NCBI RefSeq assembly: GCF_039543505.1
Contig: NZ_BAABJW010000002.1
Location: forward strand, 620,001 to 684,000
Reading direction: 5' to 3'
Source: Litoribaculum gwangyangense
GTDB taxonomy: Bacteria; Bacteroidota; Bacteroidia; Flavobacteriales; Flavobacteriaceae
Length of the DNA stretch: 64,000 nt
Shown in pieces: positions 15,922 through 25,974 of this stretch. Under the pieces are notes generated by a model. The model did not search any database, was not told the DNA's origin, and worked only from the letters and a program-made list of their open reading frames with translations. Made by a program: the position numbers and the translations under genes. Every line of letters starts with the position of its first letter. Positions within the stretch are counted from its first letter, which is position 1.

Positions 15922-18480
15922 TTAATTTTCTGTTTTATTTTCTTCTGTAGAATTATCAAGAGTTGTGCCATCTTGTAAATCGTTAGTGTTTTCAACTATT
16001 TCAGAATCTTCATCTTCTTCATCACGCATTACTTTTGCAACAGCAGCGATGGAATCGTTACCTTTTAAGTTTATTAATTTAACGCCTTGAGTAGCTCTAC
16101 CCATGGTACGTAAGTTTTCAACAGCCAATCTAATGGCTATACCCGATTTGTTGATGATCATCAAATCATCATTATCGGTTACACTTTTAATAGCCACTAA
16201 TTTACCCGTTTTTTCAGTAATTGAAATAGTTTTCACTCCTTTTCCTCCTCTATTGGTAATTCTATACACCTCTTCTCCATCCTCAGGATCATCGATATAA
16301 GTTCGTTTTCCATAACCATTTTCAGACACTACCAGTACTGTTTCTTCCTGTGGATTTTCAATAGTAACCATACCAATTACCTCATCTTTACTATTTGCTA
16401 AAGTAATACCTCTAACCCCTGAAGCACTTCGACCCATAGGTCTTGTTTTGGCTTCTTCAAATCGAATAGCCTTGCCTGATTTTAATGCCAACATGACTTG
16501 ACTATTACCAGTAGTTAATTTAGCCTCAAGCAATTCATCATTATCCTTAATGGTAATAGCATTGATTCCATTGGTACGAGGGCGTGAATATTGTTCTAAT
16601 GACGTCTTTTTTACTTGACCATTCTTGGTAGCCATAATTACATAATGGTTGTTAATGTAATCTTCATCCTTTAAATCTTGGGTACAGATAAAAGCCATGA
16701 CTTTGTCATCTTGCTCAATATTGATGAGATTTTGGATGGCTCTTCCTTTTGAGGTTTTACTTCCTTCAGGAATTTCGTAAACACGCATCCAGAAACATTT
16801 TCCTTTTTGGGTAAAGAATAACATGTATTGATGGTTTGTACCAACAAATAAATGCTCTAAAAAATCTTCATTACGCGTAGTTGATGCTTTTTGACCAACT
16901 CCTCCTCTATTTTGGGTTTTGTACTCAGTAAGTGATGTACGTTTAATGTACCCGGCATGTGAAATGGTAATAACCACTTGCTCGTCAGGAATCATATCCT
17001 CGATACTTAAATCGCCACCCGCATATTCAATAGTTGAACGACGCTCATCACCATATTTATCGCGAATAACTTCCAATTCAGATTTAATAATGTCCATTCT
17101 ACGCTCTTTTTTGTCAAGAATATCTTTTAAATCTTCAATGGTTTTCATCAATTCTTCATACTCAGAACGTAATTTGTCTTGCTCTAAGCCTGTTAATTGG
17201 CGTAAACGCATTTCAACAATAGCTTTGGCTTGAATTTCTGAGAGTTTAAAACGTTCGATTAGTTTTTCACGGGCTTCATCAGCATTTGAAGACGCTCTTA
17301 TGAGGGCGATAACTTCATCTATATTATCTGAAGCAATAATTAGCCCTTCTAAAATGTGAGCACGTTCTTCTGCTTTGCGTAATTCGTAAGTGGTACGTCT
17401 TACTACGACTTCATGTCTGTGCTCTACAAAATAGTGAATTAACTCTTTTAGGTTCAATAATTGAGGTCTTCCATTTACAAGAGCTATATTGTTAACACTA
17501 AAAGATGATTGTAAAGCCGTGTATTTGTATAACTTATTTAAAACGATATTAGGTATAGCATCACGCTTTAAAACGTAAACAATACGCATACCGTTTCTAT
17601 CTGATTCATCACGAATGGTTGCAATACCTTCAAGTTTTTTCTCATTTACCAAATCAGCAGTTTTTTTGATCATTTCTGCTTTATTGATTTGGTAAGGAAT
17701 TTCAGTAACTATAATGCATTCTCTTCCAGCAACTTCTTCAATATTCGCCTTTCCTCTTATAACTATTCTACCTCGACCTGTTTGGAACGCTTCTTTGACA
17801 CCATCATACCCATAGATTGTACCTCCAGTTGGGAAATCTGGAGCTTTTACATGCTTTATAAGTTCATCTATCTCAATGTCTGTATTATCAATGTAAGCAA
17901 TAGTACCATTCACAACCTCCGTTAAATTGTGAGGTGGCATATTGGTAGCCATACCAACTGCTATACCAGATGCTCCGTTGACTAAAAGTCCAGGAACTCG
18001 TGTAGGTAAAACGGTTGGTTCTTGTAGCGTGTCATCAAAATTTAATTTATGATCAACGGTTTCCTTTTCAATATCTGCCAACATGTCTTCAGATATCTTA
18101 CGCATGCGCGCCTCTGTGTAACGCATTGCTGCTGGACTATCACCATCAATAGAACCAAAATTTCCTTGCCCGTCTACAAGCATGTATCGCAAACTCCACT
18201 CTTGAGCCATACGAACCATCGCGTCATAAACCGATGTATCTCCATGTGGGTGGTATTTACCTAAAACTTCTCCAACTATTCTTGCGGATTTTTTATGTGC
18301 TGTGTTTGATCTAACACCCAGTTCATGCATGCCATAAAGAACACGTCTATGAACAGGTTTTAAACCATCTCTAACATCTGGTAAAGCACGTGACACAATG
18401 ACTGACATTGAGTAGTCAATGTAAGCCGATTTCATCTCATCCTCAATGTTAATAGGGATCAATTTTTCTCCTTCTGCCAT
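15922..18480 (-). CDS. gyrA: DNA gyrase subunit A
   Basis: This 852-residue subunit breaks and rejoins DNA to introduce negative supercoils with GyrB. The N-terminus MAEGEKLIPINIEDEMKSAY, the quinolone region HPHGDTSVYD (T82 and D86, matching E. coli 83 and 87) and the catalytic Y121 in MRYTEARM are present. The C-terminal half shows the beta-pinwheel repeats and a GyrA-box-like QNRGGVGQK. The final ~35 residues are acidic. The ATG at 18480 gives the expected start. The intergenic region to clpC (18481-18740) is AT-rich and divergent, and I could not place a confident promoter in it. Confidence 0.98.
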   Translation of the reverse strand: MAEGEKLIPINIEDEMKSAYIDYSMSVIVSRALPDVRDGLKPVHRRVLYGMHELGVRSNTAHKKSARIVGEVLGKYHPHGDTSVYDAMVRMAQEWSLRYMLVDGQGNFGSIDGDSPAAMRYTEARMRKISEDMLADIEKETVDHKLNFDDTLQEPTVLPTRVPGLLVNGASGIAVGMATNMPPHNLTEVVNGTIAYIDNTDIEIDELIKHVKAPDFPTGGTIYGYDGVKEAFQTGRGRIVIRGKANIEEVAGRECIIVTEIPYQINKAEMIKKTADLVNEKKLEGIATIRDESDRNGMRIVYVLKRDAIPNIVLNKLYKYTALQSSFSVNNIALVNGRPQLLNLKELIHYFVEHRHEVVVRRTTYELRKAEERAHILEGLIIASDNIDEVIALIRASSNADEAREKLIERFKLSEIQAKAIVEMRLRQLTGLEQDKLRSEYEELMKTIEDLKDILDKKERRMDIIKSELEVIRDKYGDERRSTIEYAGGDLSIEDMIPDEQVVITISHAGYIKRTSLTEYKTQNRGGVGQKASTTRNEDFLEHLFVGTNHQYMLFFTQKGKCFWMRVYEIPEGSKTSKGRAIQNLINIEQDDKVMAFICTQDLKDEDYINNHYVIMATKNGQVKKTSLEQYSRPRTNGINAITIKDNDELLEAKLTTGNSQVMLALKSGKAIRFEEAKTRPMGRSASGVRGITLANSKDEVIGMVTIENPQEETVLVVSENGYGKRTYIDDPEDGEEVYRITNRGGKGVKTISITEKTGKLVAIKSVTDNDDLMIINKSGIAIRLAVENLRTMGRATQGVKLINLKGNDSIAAVAKVMRDEEDEDSEIVENTNDLQDGTTLDNSTEENKTEN

Positions 18481-18740
18481 ATAAAATTTAATTTAGTTTT
18501 ATGTGTATTTCAAAACATGCTAATATAAGTATTTCAATAGTTTTGGTAGGTGTTTCGATAGGTTTTTTAACGTTTTTTTATTAACAATTTTAACCCTTTT
18601 TTTAGTTAATAAAAATCACTTGAAAAGTTTTGATTTTATTAAGTTTTTTTCGTCAATTAGCATCAAACATGTATTTTTAGGTATAGTTTTTGCCTTTAGT
18701 AAAATGTTTTACTATTTTTAATGCAGAAAGGACACTATTT

Positions 18741-21287
18741 ATGGATGATAATTTTTCCCCAAGAGTAAAAGATGTAATTGCTTTCAGTAAAGAAGAAGCA
18801 TTGCGCCTAGGCCATGATTTTATTGGTACAGAGCATTTAATGCTTGGACTTTTGCGTGATGGAAACGGAAAAGCAATTGACATTTTAAATGCCTTAGATG
18901 TAGACTTAAACCATTTAAGACGTAAAGTTGAAATATTAAGTCCAGCCAACCCTAACATAGCCATAGCTTCGAACCAAAAAAAGAATTTACACTTAACTAG
19001 ACAAGCTGAACGCGCTTTAAAAACAACCTTCCTAGAAGCAAAACTTTTCCAAAGCACTTCTATAAATACAGCGCATCTACTACTTTGCATATTGAGAAAC
19101 GAAAACGACCCTACTACTAAACTTTTAAATAAATTAAAAGTAGACTACGATAATGTTAAAGAACAATTCAAATTTATGATCACAAACGACAACGATTATA
19201 TAGAACCCAAAGCGGAATTTCAAGATGATGATACCAATCCTGAAGATGATGCTGCAAAAGATAATATTTTTAATGCACCAGCTGGAAAATCCAACAAAAA
19301 ATCAAAAACCCCTGTTTTAGATAATTTTGGACGTGATTTAACAGCATTGGCTGAAGAAGGCAAGTTAGACCCTGTTGTAGGTAGAGAAAAAGAAATAGAA
19401 CGTGTTTCGCAAATATTAAGCAGGCGTAAAAAAAATAATCCTCTTTTGATTGGTGAACCTGGTGTTGGTAAATCTGCCATAGCAGAGGGATTGGCTCTAA
19501 GAATCATTAAAAGAAAGGTTTCGAGAATTCTTTTCAATAAGCGCGTTGTTACTTTAGATTTAGCAAGTTTGGTTGCAGGAACCAAATACAGAGGGCAGTT
19601 TGAGGAGCGCATGAAAGCGGTTATGAATGAGCTAGAAAAAAATGATGATGTTATTTTATTCATTGATGAAATTCACACCATCGTAGGAGCTGGTGGTGCT
19701 ACAGGTAGCTTAGATGCTTCCAACATGTTTAAACCCGCCTTGGCACGAGGTGAAATTCAATGTATAGGCGCAACAACCCTGGATGAATACAGGCAGTATA
19801 TTGAAAAAGATGGTGCTTTAGAGCGTCGCTTCCAAAAGGTTATCGTCGAACCCACTACTGTTGAGGAAACTATCGAGATTCTAAATAACATCAAAGGCAA
19901 ATATGAAGAACATCATAATGTTGATTATACACCTGAAGCTATAGAAGCTTGTGTAAAATTAACCAATAGGTATATGACCGAGCGTTTTTTACCAGACAAA
20001 GCCATTGACGCTCTAGATGAAGCTGGTTCTCGTGTGCACATCACCAATATTGAAGTTCCAAAACAGATAATTGAGCTTGAAAAACAGTTAGAGGCTATTA
20101 AAGAAACTAAGAATGCTGTTGTGAGAAAACAAAAATATGAGGAAGCAGCAAAACTTAGAGATGACGAAAAACGCATTGAAAAAGAGTTAGCCATCGCCCA
20201 AGAAAAATGGGAAGAGGACACCAAACAACATCGTGAGATTGTTACTGAAGATAATGTTGCCGATGTGGTTTCAATGATGACAGGTGTTCCTGTGAATAGA
20301 ATTGCACAAACCGAGATTAATAAATTAGCCGAATTACCTAAATTAATTAAAGGTAAAGTCATTGGTCAAGATGAAGCTGTGGCTAAAGTAGTAAAAGCTA
20401 TTCAGCGTAACCGTGCTGGACTTAAAGACCCTAATAAACCCATTGGTTCATTTATATTTTTAGGACAAACTGGAGTTGGTAAAACACAATTGGCCAAAGT
20501 ATTATCTCGAGAGTTATTTGATAGTGAGGATTCGCTGGTTAGAATAGACATGAGTGAATACATGGAAAAATTCGCGATTTCCAGATTAATTGGTGCGCCT
20601 CCAGGATATGTTGGTTATGAAGAGGGTGGGCAATTAACTGAAAAAGTTAGACGTAAGCCTTATGCTGTTATTCTTCTAGACGAAATTGAAAAAGCACATC
20701 CAGATGTATTCAATATGCTTCTTCAAGTATTGGATGATGGGTATTTAACCGATAGTTTAGGAAGAAAAATAGACTTTAGAAATACTATCATTATCATGAC
20801 ATCTAATATTGGAGCCCGTAAATTAAAAGATTTTGGAACTGGTATAGGTTTTGGTACGGCTTCACAAAAAGCCCAGGAAGACGCCAATGCCAGAAGTGTA
20901 ATTGAAAATGCTCTGAAAAAATCGTTCGCTCCTGAGTTTTTAAATAGAATTGATGATGTAGTGGTATTTAATCCTCTGGAAAAAGAAGATATCAATAAAA
21001 TTATTGATATTGAACTACAGAAACTATTACTCAGAATTAAAGGTTTGGGCTATAACTTAACACTTTCAAAAAGTGCCAAAGACTATATAGCTGAAAAAGG
21101 ATTTGATAAACAATATGGAGCAAGACCTTTAAAAAGAGCCATACAGAAATATGTGGAAGATGCTTTAGCTGAAGAAATTGTGGCTTCACATTTACAAGAA
21201 GGTGATAGCATAAAAATTGATTTAGATAAGAAAACTGAGGAGTTAAGTATATCTATTGAGAAAGCTGAAAAGCCTACGGAATCTTAA
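18741..21287 (+). CDS. clpC: ATP-dependent Clp unfoldase ClpC
   Basis: This 848-residue HSP100 unfoldase feeds substrates to ClpP. It has a double Clp-N domain (1-150), AAA1 with Walker A GEPGVGKS near residue 238, a UVR-type middle segment (KYEEAAKLRDDEKRIEKEL near 463), AAA2 with GQTGVGKT near 575, and a GIGFGT loop for ClpP docking. The UVR segment marks ClpC rather than ClpA. I chose the ATG at 18741 (MDDNFSPRVKDVI), preceded by AGAAAGGA, over an upstream in-frame ATG that adds 17 non-family residues. A terminator follows at 21311-21346. Confidence 0.96.
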   Translation: MDDNFSPRVKDVIAFSKEEALRLGHDFIGTEHLMLGLLRDGNGKAIDILNALDVDLNHLRRKVEILSPANPNIAIASNQKKNLHLTRQAERALKTTFLEAKLFQSTSINTAHLLLCILRNENDPTTKLLNKLKVDYDNVKEQFKFMITNDNDYIEPKAEFQDDDTNPEDDAAKDNIFNAPAGKSNKKSKTPVLDNFGRDLTALAEEGKLDPVVGREKEIERVSQILSRRKKNNPLLIGEPGVGKSAIAEGLALRIIKRKVSRILFNKRVVTLDLASLVAGTKYRGQFEERMKAVMNELEKNDDVILFIDEIHTIVGAGGATGSLDASNMFKPALARGEIQCIGATTLDEYRQYIEKDGALERRFQKVIVEPTTVEETIEILNNIKGKYEEHHNVDYTPEAIEACVKLTNRYMTERFLPDKAIDALDEAGSRVHITNIEVPKQIIELEKQLEAIKETKNAVVRKQKYEEAAKLRDDEKRIEKELAIAQEKWEEDTKQHREIVTEDNVADVVSMMTGVPVNRIAQTEINKLAELPKLIKGKVIGQDEAVAKVVKAIQRNRAGLKDPNKPIGSFIFLGQTGVGKTQLAKVLSRELFDSEDSLVRIDMSEYMEKFAISRLIGAPPGYVGYEEGGQLTEKVRRKPYAVILLDEIEKAHPDVFNMLLQVLDDGYLTDSLGRKIDFRNTIIIMTSNIGARKLKDFGTGIGFGTASQKAQEDANARSVIENALKKSFAPEFLNRIDDVVVFNPLEKEDINKIIDIELQKLLLRIKGLGYNLTLSKSAKDYIAEKGFDKQYGARPLKRAIQKYVEDALAEEIVASHLQEGDSIKIDLDKKTEELSISIEKAEKPTES

Positions 21288-21310
21288 TTTTAAAATAAAA
21301 CTACGAATTG

Positions 21311-21346
21311 AATTCCTACATTAATTTTGATGTGGGAATTTTTTTT
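21311..21346 (+). terminator. clpC terminator
   Basis: AATTCCTACAT pairs with ATGTGGGAATT (11 bp, one G-U) and is followed by an uninterrupted T-run. Bases 21347-21502 between the convergent clpC and MFS genes hold nothing else recognisable. Confidence 0.75.
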
Positions 21347-21502
21347 ATGAACTATAACAATCTAATAATGGTTTGTAAATATAGCAACCAAAATAAGATT
21401 TAAAATTTACTACAAACTTTACAACCTAAACAAAATTATTCATCGTTTAGACAAGATATTCTAGTTGGTAATTTGAAGTTTGTGAAATTAAAGATGACAC
21501 TT

Positions 21503-22801
21503 TTAGGATGATTTCCGTTGTGGAATTCTAAATAACAGAATAATTCCTGCCAAGAAAAACACAAATAAGAACAAAATACCATTTCGCATACTTCCCGTTA
21601 TTTGGTCTATAAAAGCAAAAATAACCATCCCTATAACGATACCTATTTTTTCGGCAACATCATAAAAGCTAAAGTAAGATGTCGTGTCATCGGTTTCGGG
21701 TAAAAATTTTGAATATGTTGAACGAGCTAATGATTGAATACCTCCCATTACCAAACCAACAATACTAGCTGCTATGTAAAATTGCAATGGTGATTTCATG
21801 AAATACGCATAAAAACATAAGCTCATCCAAATTAAATTTACAACAATAAGCGTATTGATATTTCCAAATTTTGATGATGCTCTAGATGTTAAAATAGCTC
21901 CTAATACGGCCACCAATTGAATTACCAAAATACTAACTATCAATCCTGTTGTTTTGGCCTCATCACTACCCCAAGCTATTTCTTCTTCACCAAAATAAAC
22001 TGCAACCAACATAATGGTTTGTACAGCCATGCTGAATACAAAAAACGCATACAAGTAACGTTTTAATCTAAGGTTTTGTTTAAGTTGTTTCCAAACGGAT
22101 TTCAATTCCTTTAACCCATTAAACAATACGGTTTTGGTAACTTTATGTCCGCTTGAAGTTCCTTTAGGTAACCAATAAAATGAATATTGACTGAATAATA
22201 TCCACCATAAGCCTACTGTAACAAATGAATAGCGCATCATTTGCATTTTTGTTTCCGCATCATCCTGACTCATAACCATTACCAAATTCAAAATCAAAAG
22301 TAAAACACTCCCAAAATACCCCAATGAAAATCCTTTGGCACTCACTCTATCTTGTTGTTCAGGAAAAGCAATGTCAGGAAGATAAGAATTATAAAAAACC
22401 AAACTACCCCAATAACCGATCAAGCCCATAAAATAGAACAATATACTTAGGTAAATATATTCCAAACTAAAAAAATACAAACCAATACATCCTGAACTAC
22501 CTAAATAGCAAAAGAACTTCATGAAATTCTTTTTATTTCCAACATAATCGGCAATTCCAGATAGAATTGGTGAAGTAAATGCGACCACCAAAAAAGTAAA
22601 AGCCGTTACAAACGTAATTAAAGCGGTACTTTTAAATTCATATCCAAAAGCCTCAACTGTTTTTATTTCTGAAATAAATAATGCCGAATAAAAAATTGGA
22701 AAAATGGATGAGGCGATGGTTAATGTATAAACCGAGTTTGCCCAATCATAAAATGCCCATGCATTTAGAAGCTTCTTACTACCTTTATCCAGTTGTCTCA
22801 T
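21503..22801 (-). CDS. MFS transporter, UMF1/Atg22-like
   Basis: This 432-residue inner-membrane protein has about 12 hydrophobic helices and the N-terminal signature LLNAWAFYDWANSVYTLTIA typical of the UMF1 (unknown major facilitator, Atg22-like) family. A cytoplasmic loop near residues 220-240 separates the two halves. Substrate is unknown. The gene begins directly after a hairpin with a T-run (22807-22829) that ends the upstream M48 gene, leaving almost no leader. It converges with clpC. Confidence 0.85.
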   Translation of the reverse strand: MRQLDKGSKKLLNAWAFYDWANSVYTLTIASSIFPIFYSALFISEIKTVEAFGYEFKSTALITFVTAFTFLVVAFTSPILSGIADYVGNKKNFMKFFCYLGSSGCIGLYFFSLEYIYLSILFYFMGLIGYWGSLVFYNSYLPDIAFPEQQDRVSAKGFSLGYFGSVLLLILNLVMVMSQDDAETKMQMMRYSFVTVGLWWILFSQYSFYWLPKGTSSGHKVTKTVLFNGLKELKSVWKQLKQNLRLKRYLYAFFVFSMAVQTIMLVAVYFGEEEIAWGSDEAKTTGLIVSILVIQLVAVLGAILTSRASSKFGNINTLIVVNLIWMSLCFYAYFMKSPLQFYIAASIVGLVMGGIQSLARSTYSKFLPETDDTTSYFSFYDVAEKIGIVIGMVIFAFIDQITGSMRNGILFLFVFFLAGIILLFRIPQRKSS

Positions 22802-22829
22802 AAAAAAAGCTGCCTTTAATTGGCAGCTT
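22801..22829 (-). terminator. Terminator between M48 gene and MFS gene
   Basis: AAGCTGCC (22807-22814) pairs with GGCAGCTT (22822-22829) across a 7-nt loop, and on the minus strand the T-run runs up to the MFS start codon (ATG at 22801-22799). It would stop transcripts from the M48 gene at the first codon of the next gene. Confidence 0.7.
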
Positions 22830-22852
22830 CTAAAGTAAACAAATATTTTTAA

Positions 22853-23689
22853 CTAGAATTTTCCTAAAGATCTAAATGTCGTAATACCAAATTTTTGAGC
22901 CTCAGCCTTAGCCTGAGGGGCCAATTTGATGAGTTCTTCAATGCGAGAATCGTTTGATGGATGAGTGCTTAAAAACTCTGGTGGCGCTTGCCCCCCACTA
23001 TTAGCCTTCATTCTTTTCCACAGTTCAGCTGCTTCATCAGGGTTATATCCCGATACAGCCATTAAATACAATCCTATTTTGTCAGCTTCTGTTTCATGAC
23101 TCCTACTAAAAGGAAGCATCACTCCCACTTGAGAACCAACGCCATACGCTTGATTAAACATTTGTCTTGATTTTTCATCTTGAATAGCGACATTTCCCGC
23201 AACGGCACCAAGCTGTTGTAACATACCAGCACTCATCCGCTGTTGACCATGGTTTGCCAGTGCGTGGGCCACCTCATGCCCCATGATGGCAGCAATAGCA
23301 GTTTCATTTTCAGCGATAGGCAAAATCCCCGTATAAAATACTATTTTACCCCCAGGCATACACCAAGCATTAACCGTTTTGTCATTTATTAAGTTATACT
23401 CCCACTTGTAGTCTTTCAAATAACCTTGATGTCCATTGGCATTGAGCCATCTTTCAGCGGCTACAGCAATACGCTGTCCAACTCTTGTTATCATTTCTGC
23501 ATCTTTGGTACCTGTGACCACTTTATTTTCATTTATGAATTGGTTGTATTGTTGAAAAGCCATCGGAAATAACGAGCTATTTTCAGTACCTGGTAACGCC
23601 ATTGTTTTCTTTCCTGTAAAAGGATTCGTAGCACACGAAATAATAAATAAAATTATTCCAAAAGCCAATATAGATTTAGTAAGTTTCAT
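22853..23689 (-). CDS. M48-family metallopeptidase lipoprotein
   Basis: This 278-residue zinc protease has a lipoprotein signal peptide with Cys19 in LFIISCATNPFTG, placing it at the cell envelope. The catalytic motif HEVAH lies in IMGHEVAHALANHG, and the third zinc ligand is in SRSHETEADKIGLYL. It resembles periplasmic BepA/YfgC- and Oma1-like M48 enzymes that degrade misfolded envelope proteins. Length is complete. It is divergent from msrB, and a terminator separates it from the MFS gene. Confidence 0.92.
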   Translation of the reverse strand: MKLTKSILAFGIILFIISCATNPFTGKKTMALPGTENSSLFPMAFQQYNQFINENKVVTGTKDAEMITRVGQRIAVAAERWLNANGHQGYLKDYKWEYNLINDKTVNAWCMPGGKIVFYTGILPIAENETAIAAIMGHEVAHALANHGQQRMSAGMLQQLGAVAGNVAIQDEKSRQMFNQAYGVGSQVGVMLPFSRSHETEADKIGLYLMAVSGYNPDEAAELWKRMKANSGGQAPPEFLSTHPSNDSRIEELIKLAPQAKAEAQKFGITTFRSLGKF

Positions 23690-23846
23690 TGTTTAATGTT
23701 TTATTTTAAGATAAAAATACAAAAATCATACCTTTCATACAGGTCTAGTTTTACATTTATTCAATTTGAAGCAACAAATTTTTATTATCGAAATGTTGTT
23801 ATGTTTTTTGTGGAAAAACGACTATTTTAGAAATAAATTTAAAACT

Positions 23847-24320
23847 ATGAAAAAGTTACTAATATTTGTTATTTCCATATTGATATTTAATTGTAAGGGA
23901 AACACCCAAAAAAAGCCATTAAAAACTTTTAAGATAACCAAAACGGAAGCAGAATGGAAAACTCAGCTATCGGATCAAGAATTTTACGTACTTCGAAAAG
24001 CGGGAACAGAACGTCCTTTCTCGAGTCCTCTAAACAAAAATTACAAAGAAGGTACTTACGTTTGTGCTGCTTGTGAAACACCTTTATTTAAAAGTGAACA
24101 TAAATTTGATTCAGGTACTGGGTGGCCAAGTTTTGATAGAGAAATTGAAGGGAATGTAGAGTTCTCGACTGACTACGATTTAGGCTATGCCAGAACGGAG
24201 GAGCATTGTGCCACATGTGGTGGGCACTTAGGGCATGTTTTTAATGATGGCCCCAGGGAAACTACAGGAAAAAGACATTGTATAAATGGGGTGGCTTTAA
24301 AATTCATTCCTAAAAAATAG
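23847..24320 (+). CDS. msrB: Peptide-methionine (R)-S-oxide reductase, lipoprotein form
   Basis: This 157-residue enzyme reduces methionine R-sulfoxide in proteins. It has two zinc CxxC pairs (VCAACETP and CATCGGHLGHVFNDGP) and the catalytic Cys in RHCINGVALKF. The ATG at 23847 gives a lipoprotein signal peptide with Cys16 in LIFNCKGN, so the enzyme is probably exported and repairs envelope proteins; an upstream in-frame ATG at 23766 would bury this signal and is less likely. It is divergent from the M48 protease, another envelope quality-control gene. Confidence 0.93.
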   Translation: MKKLLIFVISILIFNCKGNTQKKPLKTFKITKTEAEWKTQLSDQEFYVLRKAGTERPFSSPLNKNYKEGTYVCAACETPLFKSEHKFDSGTGWPSFDREIEGNVEFSTDYDLGYARTEEHCATCGGHLGHVFNDGPRETTGKRHCINGVALKFIPKK

Positions 24321-24333
24321 ATTAATATTTTTA

Positions 24334-24885
24334 GTGGAAAGTTATTTAGCCAGCATTATAAAACAATTTGAATACTACAAAAGTTTGGGTGATAAAACTT
24401 TTGAGCAACTGAGTTTTGATGAGTTACAAAAGGAATTTGTAGAAGATTCCAACTCCATCTCTATAATTACTAAGCATATGGTTGGAAATATGCTAAGTAG
24501 ATGGACTAATTTTTTAACTGAAGATGGAGAAAAATCATGGAGAAACCGGGATGTAGAATTTGAACGTTCATACGCTTCAAAAGAAGAACTTATTAATGAG
24601 TGGAATAAAGGTTGTGAATGTTTATTTAATGCTATTAAACCATTAAATTACAATGATTTAGAAAAAATTATTTATATACGAAATGAAGGCCATACAGTGT
24701 TGGAAGCTATCAATAGACAAGTATCCCACTATGCCTATCATGTTGGGCAAATTGTGTTTTTAGGTAAGCTATTAAAAGGTAAAAAATGGCAATCGTTATC
24801 AATTCCTAAGGATTTTTCTTCAAAATTCAACCAAGAAAAGTTTGGTCAAGAAAAACGAAAACGACATTTTACTGAGGAAGGATAA
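24334..24885 (+). CDS. DinB-like DUF1572 protein
   Basis: This 183-residue protein begins at a GTG (ESYLASIIKQFEYYKSLGDK) 14 bp after msrB. It has the four-helix pattern of the DinB/YfiT superfamily, with likely metal-ligand histidines in ITKHMVGNM and RQVSHYAYHVGQIV. Family members include metal-dependent thiol transferases, but the activity of DUF1572 is unknown. Co-transcription with msrB is likely. The C-terminus is basic. No in-frame ATG offers a better start. Confidence 0.82.
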   Translation: MESYLASIIKQFEYYKSLGDKTFEQLSFDELQKEFVEDSNSISIITKHMVGNMLSRWTNFLTEDGEKSWRNRDVEFERSYASKEELINEWNKGCECLFNAIKPLNYNDLEKIIYIRNEGHTVLEAINRQVSHYAYHVGQIVFLGKLLKGKKWQSLSIPKDFSSKFNQEKFGQEKRKRHFTEEG

Positions 24886-24898
24886 AAAAGTTTAATAA

Positions 24899-24936
24899 AA
24901 AAATGCTTTTAGAACTTTCTAAAAGCATTTTTTTAT
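24899..24936. terminator. Bidirectional terminator
   Basis: AAATGCTTTTAG (24901-24912) pairs perfectly with CTAAAAGCATTT (24919-24930) over a 6-nt loop, followed by TTTTT; the preceding A-run lets it also serve the convergent gene at 24952. Confidence 0.85.
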
Positions 24937-24951
24937 GTTTGAATTCTAACT

Positions 24952-25884
24952 TTATTTAACGTTTAAAGCAGCCAATGTATAATACCCAGCTTCCCTTATT
25001 ATCATACCCTCGTCATTAAAATCGTGAATAAGCATAACAGGTAGTTTTACTTTTTTACCATCAGATTTTCTTGCCATTCTTATTATCCACCATGATTGAA
25101 CAACTTTAGCATTACCCAATTCATATTCTAAATAATCAGGGTATCCTTGAACATCAATACTTTCAATCGTCCAATTTTTAAGCATATCCAAAAATCCTGC
25201 CTTTTCTTCTGCAAGGGTATTAGACTCCCCATCAGCCATGTCTAAATTTGTGAACATTGCATTTTCTGTAAAATAAGAAAAGGCTTTGTCAGCATCACCA
25301 TTTTCTAGTGCTCCCACCACTAATCTAACGGTATTTATATTATCATGGTTATTATAAATAGTACCATTTGTTCGTGGCGCAAAACTTCTTCTCCTTTCTG
25401 CCCATGGTAAATCATTATCATAGGTGATCATCGTTTTAATTTTATTGTCACTAGCCATTTGATAAAGACGATGTATTGGCATATCCAGTTTAACGCCTGT
25501 TTTATTATCAATAGCTTTTAAATGGTCCCACGTTTGCACCCACAATCCGGAATCACCTTTATACTCGATAGCATCAGGATAAGCTCCAGGTGTTCTTTTA
25601 AAAGTTACATAAGACCAATTTTCGTTAACCCATTTAACACTTCGTAAAAACCATTCCTTGTCGTTTCCTTTATCATCCTTATTAAGACTTGTTCCTTGAT
25701 AGGATTTAAAATCATCAGCTAAGTAACTGGCAACTTTATCTGTGTCTCCAGAAAAATAGGCTTGCATCATAGATTCTACTGCATTAATTGCAGGATGCTC
25801 ATTATAAACGGTTCCATTTTTCTTTGTTTGTGAATACATGATGACAGATGATATCATCATTAAAATAATTACATGTTTTTTCAT
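24952..25884 (-). CDS. Exported protein with two SnoaL/NTF2-like domains
   Basis: This 310-residue protein has a signal peptide from the ATG at 25884 (MKKHVIILMMISSVIMYSQT); an upstream frame extension adds 20 residues and is unlikely. The mature part contains two similar halves (about 30-165 and 170-308), each beginning GTxYNxHxxIN and continuing with an NTF2/SnoaL-type pattern (SMMQAYFSGDTDKVASYLAD and VVGALENGDADKAFSYFTEN). The fold binds small ligands or acts as a small-molecule isomerase; no activity can be assigned. It is downstream of the NADH dehydrogenase gene but with a 90-bp gap. Confidence 0.75.
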   Translation of the reverse strand: MKKHVIILMMISSVIMYSQTKKNGTVYNEHPAINAVESMMQAYFSGDTDKVASYLADDFKSYQGTSLNKDDKGNDKEWFLRSVKWVNENWSYVTFKRTPGAYPDAIEYKGDSGLWVQTWDHLKAIDNKTGVKLDMPIHRLYQMASDNKIKTMITYDNDLPWAERRRSFAPRTNGTIYNNHDNINTVRLVVGALENGDADKAFSYFTENAMFTNLDMADGESNTLAEEKAGFLDMLKNWTIESIDVQGYPDYLEYELGNAKVVQSWWIIRMARKSDGKKVKLPVMLIHDFNDEGMIIREAGYYTLAALNVK

Positions 25885-25974
25885 TTTTAAAATATTTTTG
25901 TTGGTTTGTATTCCTTGAAGATAAATAAAATACCTGAAAAACAATAAATTAAAAAAATATATTTAATTATATGT

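Noticed and set aside
18232..18252. GyrA has Thr at the position equal to E. coli Ser83
   Set aside because: Threonine there is, as far as I know, the normal residue in flavobacteria, so it does not by itself indicate quinolone resistance.
18690..18740. Longer start for clpC at 18690
   Set aside because: The added 17 residues do not fit the ClpC N-terminus, and MDDNFSPRVKD at 18741 has an AGAAAGGA sequence in front of it.
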